64,000 nt of DNA from Allodiplogaster sudhausi (Eukaryota > Nematoda > Chromadorea > Rhabditida > Diplogasteridae). The stretch is from NCBI GenBank assembly GCA_945643635.1, contig CALZFC010000080.1, positions 1,472,001-1,536,000 on the forward strand. Reading direction: 5' to 3'. The notes beneath the pieces are model-generated. The model was given only the letters and a program-made list of their open reading frames with translations. It made no database searches and was not told the DNA's origin. The translations under genes were made by a program, and so were the position numbers. Shown piece by piece: positions 45,434 to 56,930 of this stretch (the first letter of the stretch is position 1; the number at the start of each line of letters is the position of its first letter).

Positions 45434-46054
45434 TAGCATAATAGAAAAAGAGATTAACAAATAAGGCTGGATCTTTCTCACTCGTTCCATAAATAGTAAG
45501 AAATCGTACATATATTCTGTTTTCTTCGCCTTTCAAAGACCTCGTCCTCGCTCATTTAATTGGACCTTTGCACTTTCCGAGCACGCCCTCTCTCCTCGTT
45601 GGCTACGAGTCTCGCAGCCTATATAAGGCGAGTTTATAAATAGCCTTCTGCCAAACTGGTCTATTGTGTAGTGAGAGTCCGTCTGCCCCATTAGGGAGCG
45701 GCATTCCAACATATGCATGTACATATATATATACTGCACCATGGCTGTGTGGCCAGGGTGGAGAAGGGTGATAAAAATAGCCTCCCTCAGGGGAGGAAGA
45801 ATGAGGTGCCCCGAGATGTACACAAGAAGAGAGAGAGAGAAAAAGTATATAAAGAGAGAGAGAGAAATAGAGAGAGTGAGAAAGAGAGAGAGATAGACAG
45901 AAAGAGAGAGATAGGGAGAGAGAGAGATAGAGAGAGACATTCGTAGAATAAGCGCCTGGGCTCGTTGCGCGCGAGAGGCTCGGTTTGTTTGTTGTATACT
46001 TCCCGTTCTGCTTCACTTCCGCTCTCTTTTTCAATGCATTTACTCTCTCTCTCC

Positions 46055-46092
<38 letters not shown>

Positions 46093-46789
46093 ATTCACTC
46101 TTTTCCTCTCCCTATCTCTTGCCTCTCTTTCTATCTCTTTTTATCTGTATCCCTCTTACTCATTCTCTGCCCCTTGTTTCCACCCCTTCTCTCTCAAACA
46201 AGCTCATGAGCCCTCAAGCGATCAAATATTATCAGCCAGACTGCAGCGCGTCAGAGACACAGAGGAAAGCAGAGGGGGAGACTAAAGAGACGCCAGAGCT
46301 CATGATCACAATCATCTATTTTTTTGTATGATACGGACCAGCAGACCGTCCATACTGGCAGGGGTTAAAAAAACAAGCCTCACGTGTTTGTTGATTATTA
46401 TTTAAAAAAATTTCTCCCCTTTCTCTCTCTCTCCCTCCTCTCTCTCTCTCTCCTCTTTCTGTATGTCTCCTCGACGATTTCTCCATAGGCTATGGTCGAC
46501 ACCAACACCGTCCTCGTGCCTCTCCCCTATATCAATCATAGCGACACCACCCAAATAGGCCCAACCCCACCTGTTGAGTGAGCACACCATTTCTCTTCCG
46601 CATATACACCCACTTTTTGATACATCATTTCTCTTCTTCTCTTGCTTCCTCTCTCTGTCCTATCTCCCCCTCTCGCTCTCCTCGCCCTTGTCTTCCCTAT
46701 TGTTGACTTCGGCGTTCTCTACAACTCCGCTCCTCCTATAGATATGCTCTCTCTCTCTCATAAGACGGCCCAGGCTGTCCCTACGGCTT

Positions 46790-46829
<40 letters not shown>

Positions 46830-47225
46830 TTCTCCCTTTCATTCTCTCTCCATCGCTCTCTTTCTCCTTCTCTTGCTCTTCGCTTTCCTCTCCTTCCCCC
46901 TTCCAAGCGGCTATTTTTAGAAGCCCCCGTCGAGAGCCGTCACAGGACTGGTCGCTCGTTCTCTAGTTCTCTATCGCTTTCTCTCATTCTCTCAGTCTCT
47001 CTCATTCTCAATCTCTCTAGCTGTCTTTTCCAGCCTAATCGATCACGAGAAGAAGAGACGGGAAATGAGTATTAGATAGAGGAGCAAGAAAAGAAGAAAA
47101 GAAAGAGAAAGAGAGAGAGAGAGGGGGGAGAGAAAAAGGGTAAGAGATTGAGCGAGATTGTGAAGAATGAGGGACACAACATTCAGCAAAGAGCAGTTGG
47201 AAAGAACTCGCCGACTTCTCTTCAT

Positions 47226-47265
<40 letters not shown>

Positions 47266-47618
47266 CCTCTTTCTCTCTTTCTCTCTCTCTACGAGGTTGT
47301 CCCATCAGAGCACGGAAGACAGCATGTTCTGCGCAATCTACGGAATAAATAAGCATGTAGCATGCCGAAAAAGTGCGGGGAAATACGAGAGTATAAGTTG
47401 ACAAGTGATAAAAATGAAATGGAGATCCTAAAAAGATTGAGGGGACAGATTCGCACTCAGCAATAAAGATACGATATATCATATATATCATATATGCTTT
47501 GAATCTGTGATATGCTCGGTAATGGAGAGAAAGAAAACGGTTCGGGCCGAAGATTGAGACGTTTCTCCATCCCTGACTATCTCTTTGTCTATCACTCTCC
47601 ATTGTTCTCTCTTTTCAC

Positions 47619-47677
<59 letters not shown>

Positions 47678-47695
47678 TGTCTCTCTGTCTCTCTG

Positions 47696-47726
<31 letters not shown>

Positions 47727-47937
47727 TAGTCTGCGTCATGCTCTCTCTACCACTCGTCTCTTTCCTCTCCCGTTCTCTTTCAATCTCTCTCTTTATAACT
47801 CCTTGTCTTCTTAACTAGAAGAGAGTTGAGTTTGCCTTTTGGCAAGTTGCCAAAGATAGACTAGGATGGATGGCTGTGGAGGCCATGACAAAAACATCAC
47901 ATTCAAGAGGAAGTCAGGCTTCCTATTTATATGGAGG

Positions 47938-47974
<37 letters not shown>

Positions 47975-48221
47975 GGGGGTGGATGAGGAAGGTGAATGAT
48001 AAAGAAAGGAGACAGAAATAGAGAGAGAGACAAGAGATGTCCCCTTTCGAAGGAGCCTCACGGCTATTTTTGGAAACTAATGGAGCAGCCGGCCGGCAGC
48101 CATCTAGCACAAGAAGGGAGAGAGACTCACGCGGCGAGGCTCGCTTCCTCTCTTTCTCTGGCACTCTCTCACTCATTCGCTCTGTCCGCGTCTCTTCAGA
48201 ATCGATGCTATCTCGCCTTTC

Positions 48222-48259
<38 letters not shown>

Positions 48260-48860
48260 CCCACACTCATATATCCGCAGCGGCGTAATCATGAAAACTG
48301 CACTCGTCGCGGAAGACGGCTTCCAAAAATAGGCTCGCATTCACTTTAGATACAATGCAGTAAAAATGGGTACACTGAATCTATGGGCGGAGTAAAGGGA
48401 GAGAAAGGGGGTAAGAGCGAGAGAGAGAGATATTGAGAGAGAAGTGAGAGAAAGAGAGAAAAGTGATCAATAGAGAGGAACGGAAGAGGTGAGGGCAGTC
48501 AGCCTCGCGAACATTCGGCCCGTCAACCGACCGAAGTATCTATCTCGTGCGCGTCCACTTCATTAGCATTAGCGCTAATGAATGCTGTCCAGGTACTGTA
48601 GCCACTCTTGTTATCCTCCATTCTTGTGTTCATTTCTAATTTATGAAAAATTTCAAAAAAAAAAGTTCTTGGCAGGACTATACGATGTCGAGAGTAAAAG
48701 TGAGCTGTCTTAAAGAAGCCATTTTGTTCCATTGCTAATGGTTTCATCGGACCAAGCACAGATGTATAACGCTATTTCTGGAACATCTTGACCTTATCTC
48801 GAAGAAATTGCACGCAGTCTTATGCCAAACATTGACAAACTCATGCACGCTCCCTCTTCC

Positions 48861-48903
<43 letters not shown>

Positions 48904-49250
48904 TTCTCTTTTTTTCTCTCTCTCTCACTCTCTTCCCCTCTCTGTCTTCACTGCGAAATCATACGAATGGTTTTTTTTTCTTTGGATTGGATTTTCTTCC
49001 TCTTAATTTCACATCAGTTCATCATGTTTTCAGTGAAGTGCTTCTGCAATCGTTTAGTCACAGTATATTATTTGATTATCTTGATATCTTGTAGTCCTTC
49101 TTTCTTTGGCCAGTGATCTCTGTGAATTCGGATCGTGGGATAATCAAGAAATATCTACCTCTATATACATATACGAATTGTTGTATGTCTTTGTTTCATT
49201 CCACTTTGTTTCGATGTGCTCAGCCTCTGAAACTGTGACTGACAGAGAGA

Positions 49251-49282
<32 letters not shown>

Positions 49283-52200
49283 CAAGGTTTACAAATGCGC
49301 ATGCAGAAATGATTTTGTGAACAAGTGAATATATGTATTTGGATCGTGAAGAAGACCCAATATAAAAACAAACTGTTAATTGTATTCATTCCAAAATAAT
49401 GAGTGGGCGTCTCTCTCGCAGCCGACACGCTCAGATTGTATTTCTCTTTTCCCATTGGATATATGCATATAAACAATATGAATGAGTCTAAGCTCTCCCG
49501 TTAATTTCCTTCATTCATGCTCTTATCTCTTTTCAAGCCAGGCGGACACGCAATCATAGTCTTCTCGTGAGCATATCTCATATTTTCCTCTTCCGTTATT
49601 ATTTTTCTTGAGCACAAAAGAATAGCAAAAATAGTCACGCTCTCACTTTTGTTCTGTTACCGATAACAGCAATTTTGCACTCCAATAAAGTAGAATTTGT
49701 GAGTATTGATAGGTTGAAATGTGAATAAAGTTTATAGCTGTGCTCTTTGCAGATGTTCCAGAAGAAGCAGGAGGAGCTGCTGGCGTCCTTCGAAAGCGCG
49801 CAGCAATCTCTCATGTTACAAGGTACAACTCTGTTTATTTATCAAATTTTATTATATGTGTATATTTATTTATTGGGAATCCTTTTGTGTGAAGCCAGCA
49901 AAAGATTCTGTGCTTTGTTCCCCAGAATGTTTCCAAAACTCCATTTTTTCAACAGGATTACGCGACTACTTCGCTGCCCAGCAGGACCGGATGGACACTT
50001 CTAGCGGTAAGCGGACTTTTCTTTCTGTCACCTATTTTTATTATCTATTTGAAACAATTACACCACATAAATTAGTGAAGCTGCAATATCAGAATAAATT
50101 ATGCAAAGTATTTTTTTTTCACCGACACGATGCTCTCTCTGAACAGATGTGACATTAGTTGAGATAGGAAGATGGCTAAAATAAAAAAAAGAAGACGATG
50201 GATTCTTCTGAAATGAGCCAAAGATGCTTTGGCAGGATCAACGACGTCTCTGACTGGCGCGGGCCCGTCTTCATCCCTTCCCCAGACCCCCACCACCTCG
50301 AATGCGGGCAGCTCGTCCGTCTCGCAGACGTCTTCCATCGGCGGCGGCGTCTCGTCTGCGGGGATCGGGACGCCGGCGGCCGGCGGCTTCGGCGCCGGAT
50401 TCGGAGGCGGCGCCGCCGTCGCCAGCCACGCCACTCCGCCGAGCCATCGGCACAGGAGGTGAGGCACAGTCACTATTTTATTACTTAGGTTAGAATGGTT
50501 TTTTTCTCATTATTATACACTTCTCTGTGAATTCATCGAAAGGAAAACAAAGGAGTCGGTTTTCAAAATGAGTAGTTTAATGTAGCTCTAAAAATACGAT
50601 TGAATTCATCATAATATGTTCACAAACATCTGCAGCACGTGGTTCAAAAATCAAAAATTACTGCTCAGCTCTCAGAAGCTACCAATTTCCTTCATAAACA
50701 GTGGAAATATTCACGCACCAAAAATTGCAAGCTACAAAATTGGAAGTAAACGAGCGAAAACACTTCCCTGTCTCCTTTGGTGGCGTTTGTGCATGTGATA
50801 TACCGCTTTGGCACACTATATTCATATTCCATAATGTATCCAAACTGAGAAGTTTCTTAGAAATTTATAGATAAGGAACATGAAAAAATAGCTAGTTATG
50901 ATCTTCTACCACAGAGGCTTTCACCACTCGCTGCCTTCCCAGTCTCTGCTGCGCGCGCCACAGCCCGTTGACGAGCAGTGGAGGTCGTTTCTACTCTCTA
51001 GAGCCCACCGTTCCTCTATTTTTCTGTACTTCTATCTTGTAAACTCTCTCTCTCTCTCAATCTCTCTCTCTCTCTCTCTTTTGCTTTCCCTGTCTCTCTT
51101 TTTCTATCCTTCTCTATGTCTCTTTCTTTCTCTCTGTCCAAATATAGCACGCTTCCTCCAGCTTCACGCTCCGCATACTACTCACCATCCTTGTTTGCCT
51201 AGTAGCTATTCTTTGAAAGTCACCTTGCGCACTCGCTTTCCTGGAAGTCCAGAGATATTTATGATATCTCTCATTGCACTTGCCACTCTTGAGAAAAAGC
51301 CACCAGCGACAACGCAAAAGGCACACTTTCATTTTTAGCAAGGCTATTTCCATCATCCACAACTTTATATTATGGATGACAAGAATAGCACGAGCAGAAA
51401 CTCCATTAATGAAAGTTTTCTGTGCTCACTCATCGTCGTCACTAATCTTTTCTAGAGCTCATTCTGGGTTTATAAGTAAACTGAAAGCCATTGTCCATCG
51501 TCCCGCTTTTTCAGCACACTTCAGATTTTTTGCCCTACCGCAACAAAAAAGACAATAGAATTTCTTATTTTTAAAATGATCGCAAACTAACCAAAAGCTT
51601 AAACACTTGAAAATGCCTTAGCACATCTACCATATTCGTGTAACCGTAAGCCTCCGTCGTCCTTTCCTTCTACCGTATCCTTAGGCTCTGCAGCGACATG
51701 CGTTCTCTCTCGGGCTCATCGCAGACCATCTCGCAGCACACGCGGGACCGTCTCAAGACGATGATCGCGTCGAGACGCGCAGGATCTGGCGCGGGTTCGA
51801 ATTTCGTGCCATTGCTTATTTAATTAATTAAGAAAAATTTTCCTGTTAAAAAATATGATTGGGAACTTCTAGGCCCTGCCGACCTGAACATTGAGCAACC
51901 GCAAGCAGGCGCTCCATCTGGCACTCCGCCTTCGCACCAGAACAGCCCTCAGGCAAGATATTCATTTACATATTTAAAAATGGTTACAGAACTAAAAGAA
52001 TTTCCAATTCATACAAAAATAAAATCGTATGCGTTTCAATCCAATTTGAGCTTATATGTCAAATGAATCACTGGAGCCAGCCCATTGTCAGATCTTTTCT
52101 ATTCGAATAATTCCGTATATAGAAGACAATTTGATGACGCAAATTCAATGAGAATTCTTCTTTCTTGGGTGGGAAAAGCCAAGGGTGATGGATGCGCGTC

Positions 52201-52500
52201 ATCGAACAAATTAGAATTGGTGTGCATCAATCTCTCTTCCTCTCTCTTTCTTTCTCTCTCTCTCTCTCTCTCTCTCTGTCCCTCTCACTCTCCCTCTTCT
52301 TACTTCTCTTTATCTCTGCAATTCCACTCTGTCCACGCAACATCTACAATTCTTTATATGGTCCTGTGAAAAATTCAGTTACAAAGAATCAGTTTGTATG
52401 CATGTTCATATTCACGTCATATTCCTGTATGTATTTCAGTATGTATTTTGGCATATGACTATTAAAAAATACTTCTTTTGGTTTACGTGCACCGCGGCCG

Positions 52501-52539
<39 letters not shown>

Positions 52540-52672
52540 TCTTTTTCTTTCTGATACTGCCATCGCTTCCTTTCCTCTTCTCTGATCGTTTTCATAATTT
52601 GTTTTTTTAATTTGTTTTTTTCTTGTTTCCTCTCACTATCTTCTCCTATCTTGGTCTCTCTCTCTCTCTGTC

Positions 52673-52709
<37 letters not shown>

Positions 52710-52885
52710 TCCCTCCAGAATGCAAAACTTCGCTGGCGGACGTGGCATTTAGCCGTGCGTGGTGTTGCCCCTGCTCTTCTAAATTGGTCCCTAGCAACCT
52801 TTCTCTCTGCCGACTCTTCCCCTCTCATATCTTGCTGTCTTTATAAGCGCCAAACTCGCAGTCCGGGATCTCCTCGCTCTCTCAT

Positions 52886-52940
<55 letters not shown>

Positions 52941-53490
52941 GCCGCATCTTCGCCCTCCACTCATCTCCCATCAATCCACTCAACCATCTTCTAATCTCTC
53001 TAATCCCACGCAGTTCGCTCAAATTGACGAGATTTCTTCGTCTGTTTGTCCATAGAAAGATCCGTTAGCCTAATGAGCCACACGCTTTCAGCCCTTGCTT
53101 TTCCACAGGCGTAGGGCTTCCCTTGACAAGTCAAGTTCGCTGTTTATCTCACAATCAGATTTGTCTGATTCTTTTTATTTACCACTATTGCTCATTTATT
53201 ATTCACACAAACATAGAAAATCTTTGGAAAAGAAGATATGAACAATAAAGCAATTTTAAATAATTAAAAGAATAGTAAATAAATGAATGAATTGCAGATC
53301 GCCGCTCCCTCTCCGCACTTCGAGCCGTATCCGATGCCTGCGAACCACGCCAGCCTCGCGCAGCCGGGAGAGTACGCACTCAGAAAGGTAATTCTTCCAC
53401 TTATTCAGCTGCACTCCAATAGATATAGAGAACTCGCCCTTAATCTATCTATAATTGTATGTCCATCAGCTTCTCTGTTTCTCTCTCTCC

Positions 53491-53532
<42 letters not shown>

Positions 53533-54561
53533 ATTTAGGTGAACAGTGAGCCGAACATGAAGATGAAGATCCGTGCCCGCCTGCTCAGCAAAGGCAGTTC
53601 CCCGGTCCATTCGGCCAACTCGGCCTTCAACTTCCATCAGCCGAATCTGCAACGGTTTGAGGCCATCAGTCATTTCAAAACTCAGAATGCTGCTTCAGAA
53701 TAAACTTAATTATTTCATGTACTTATTTATCAATTATGTGAAAAGTACCTACCTATTTATTTCCATCGCATGTATGTATTTATAAGTTTGGAAAAAGTAT
53801 TCATGATATTACTAACTTATTTTATACACTGTTTTGAAAATATTAATTAATATCTAAAAAGAAAAAAAAACTTGATTGATCCAGTAGTCATCTCCATTTC
53901 TCAGCTGTGACTCTGAGATGAACACGAACCACTCGGCCGCGCCGTCTTCGCTGTCCTCGGCGACTCCGCCCGCCCTCGTCCTCCCTCCCTCCCTCATGAT
54001 GCCCTCGCCCTCCCTCCCGAATCTCCTGCCCAACGCCGGCTTCGACCATCTTCAGCTCGCTTCGCTTATGGCACAGGTCAAGGAGTGCTCTCTTCCATTC
54101 TCTTCTTTCCTCTGCTTCTTTCTTTTCTTTCTCTCTCTTCATAACTATCTTCTTGCTCTTATAGGCCTCGAACCTGTCGAGCTTCCTGTCCCTGCCATCT
54201 CTGCTGAAGAACCAGCTGGCGATGAACAACACGTCGATGCTGGAGGAGAAGTTGCAAGAGCGAGATCGGCTGGACCCTCGTTCGGCCGGCTCGACCGGCC
54301 ACCTCCCAGTCGGTGGCTACCAGAGTCTGCTCAAGCAGCAGCTCAGGGAGCTCGTCCTCAGAAGGAAGAGGTTCGCGGAGATTCAATAGTCTTTCTGGCT
54401 TCTTCATATACAGTCCCAGTTACAATCTTTCCATTTCCATCCTCTTTATTCCTCCAGTCTGGTCCGCGAGGAACCCGAGGACGACGACAGCCACGGCGGA
54501 TTCAACTCGCTGCTCAATCCGGCGCAGCACTCGTCGCTGCTTCTTCAGGCGGGAGGTCAGA

Positions 54562-54596
<35 letters not shown>

Positions 54597-56890
54597 AAGA
54601 GAGAGAAGGAGAGTAGCGAAGAGAGAAAGAGGTGGGGAGAGATGGAGAGGGGGAAAGAGTTCAGAAGGCAGAATGGAAGAGTTAGAGATGGAAAAGAGAG
54701 TGTCCAAGAAATTGCCTATGGACGCAGGCGGCCTCGGTGGCGGCCATTCAAGCAGCAGCTCGAGTGCCTGCGGCCTCGATCATCTCGCAGCCGGCAGCAT
54801 CGCCAGTGGCACCGGGTCGGCTGAGGGCAGCCAGCTGCAGCTCACGGGTGAGGGAGAGAGAGAACGAGCGAGAGACACAGAGAGTGACGGAGATAGAGAA
54901 GGAGAGAGAGAATGAGAAAGAGAGAGAGTGTTAAAAGGGAAAAGCTTTTGCAATAAAAATTACTATTAAAAAGTTTTTGCTTTGTAATTTACGAAGAATA
55001 TTTGAGTCTTTAGTTTTTATGTACATACATACATACATATGTATGTACATGTGTATAAAATATATCTTTGTTCAAACATCTAATCGCTTTGTAATCAACT
55101 CTGTCACTCCCCAGGCGAGCAAGGCTGCTCCTCGGCGTCTTCCTCCGCCGGCCGCACGGGCCTCGCCTACGACGCGACGATGGCGCGGCACGAGTGTGTC
55201 TGCGGAGACAGCCGCGCGCATGTCGAGCACGGGGGAAGAGTGCAGTCCATCTGGGCACGGCTCGCAGAGAAGGGACTCGTCGCGAGGTCAGACATTCTGG
55301 ACATACAATGCAGTCTCGAGACAGATCACATCTTCAGCTTTTTTCAATTCGAAGGCTTTTTCTTAACAAGAACCGAATCCTACAAAGAAATAGACTAGAA
55401 ATAAGTGATGAAAGTTCGTGCTACCTGAAGTGCTCCTCCCTTGAGATGCAAGCGAGTGGCGTCTCGGAAGGCGTCACTGGACATGCTGAAGACAGTGCAC
55501 CCTCCGACCTACGTCACCTTCTTCGCCGTCTCGCCCACCGCCTGCCTCAAGGTCGACACGAGTCTCCTGCCGCTCAAGAGCTTCGTTCAGGTTACAAATT
55601 ATGCAGATGTGCTTACAAAAAATGGGTATTCTGCTTCTTTCTCTTTCGGGTTTGAAATTGTCGCATCCGATAATGGAATACAGATGAACAGCGCATCTTT
55701 TTCAGCTGAACTGCGGCGGGATCGGCATCGACTCAGACACGTACTTCAACGACGCGTGCACGCAGTCCGCGGCACGCGTCGCGGTCGGCTCGCTCGTCGA
55801 ACTGGCCTGCTGCGTGGCCGAGGGACGGCTCAGGAACGGATTCGCATGCATTCGGCCACCTGGCCATCATGCAGAGAGGGAGCAGGTTGGAGAGGGAGAG
55901 GGAAAAAGAGAGAGAGAGAAAGGGGAAAGAGAGACGTACTATGCTTGCATTCAGGCCATGGGCTTCTGCTTCTTCAACAACGTGGCGATCACGGCGCGCG
56001 TCCTGCAGCAGCGCTACCCACGCGAGTGCGCGCGGATTGCAATCATCGACTGGGTACAATCAGACACTCCTTAGACCCTCTTCACTGCCCCCCTCGCAGG
56101 ACGTTCACCACGGGAACGGAACGCAGCCAGTGTTCGAGGAGGACCCGTCCGTGTTGTATCTCTCGATGCACCGCCACGACAACGGCAACTTCTTCCCGGG
56201 CACCGGCGCCGTCACCGAAGTCGGCAAGGGCGCCGGCAAGGTCTCTTTCATATTTCTCATATTAAGAAGTTCGCTCTCACTAAACAATTTTGGCTAGCCG
56301 TGCATAGATTTTTTTGAAGCGAAGACAGTGGCAATGGCATTGGTGATTCCGTAATGCTCGCCTAGAGGAAAACAAATTATACAGCTTATAAAATGCGAAG
56401 AATAGTCTCTTGTCACAAAGTGAGATCCTAAAAGTGTAAATGGCTGCAGGGCCACACGGTGAACGTGGCCTTCTCGGGCGGCGTGATGCGGGACGCGGAT
56501 TACTTGGCCGCGTGGCGGGTCGTGGTCATCCCGATTCTCGACCACTTCCGACCCGACTTCATCCTCGTCTCCGCCGGCTTCGACGCATGCAAAGGACACG
56601 CCAACGCTCTTGGCGGGTAAGCAGTTCTCTCTCTCACTCTCTCTCTCACTCCGTCCTTACTCAATGTTCCTTTGTCTCTCCCACTCTCTCTTTCTCTTTT
56701 CCTCTTTGTCTGCCTCTTTGCCTTTATTGTTCCCACTTCCCGCTATGTTCTCTCTTTATTTATTTTACCATTGTTTCCCCCCATTGACTTTCTACTACTC
56801 TTTCTCCCTCACTCTCATTCCCTCTCTCTCCTCTCTCTCTCTTTCTGTCTCCTATCTCCCTCTCTCTCCCTCGCTTTCTCTCCCTCTCTC

Positions 56891-56930
<40 letters not shown>

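Larger units (their letters stand above)
45356..45942 (+). repeat. GA-rich microsatellite tracts, hda-4 intron 1
   Basis: GA tracts at about 45356-45433 and 45826-45942. Unique, promoter-like sequence lies between them. Confidence 0.87.
47941..48466 (+). repeat. GA and CT microsatellites, hda-4 intron 1
   Basis: GA at about 47941-47971, CT at 48222-48258 and GA-rich at 48417-48466. Two MEF2-like sites lie between them. Confidence 0.83.
42232..49752 (+). other. Intron 1 of hda-4 (7.5 kb, regulatory candidate)
   Basis: No exon could be supported in this stretch. It holds clustered MEF2-like sites, two NFI palindromes, a TAAT-type palindrome, a TATA-like pair and dense CT/GA microsatellites, listed separately. 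Large first introns often carry enhancers in nematode genes. Confidence 0.7.

Noticed and set aside
43222..48349. Many 60-160-codon Ser/Leu-rich frames in hda-4 intron 1
   Set aside because: All are translations of CT or GA microsatellites; none has splice-consistent continuation or domains.
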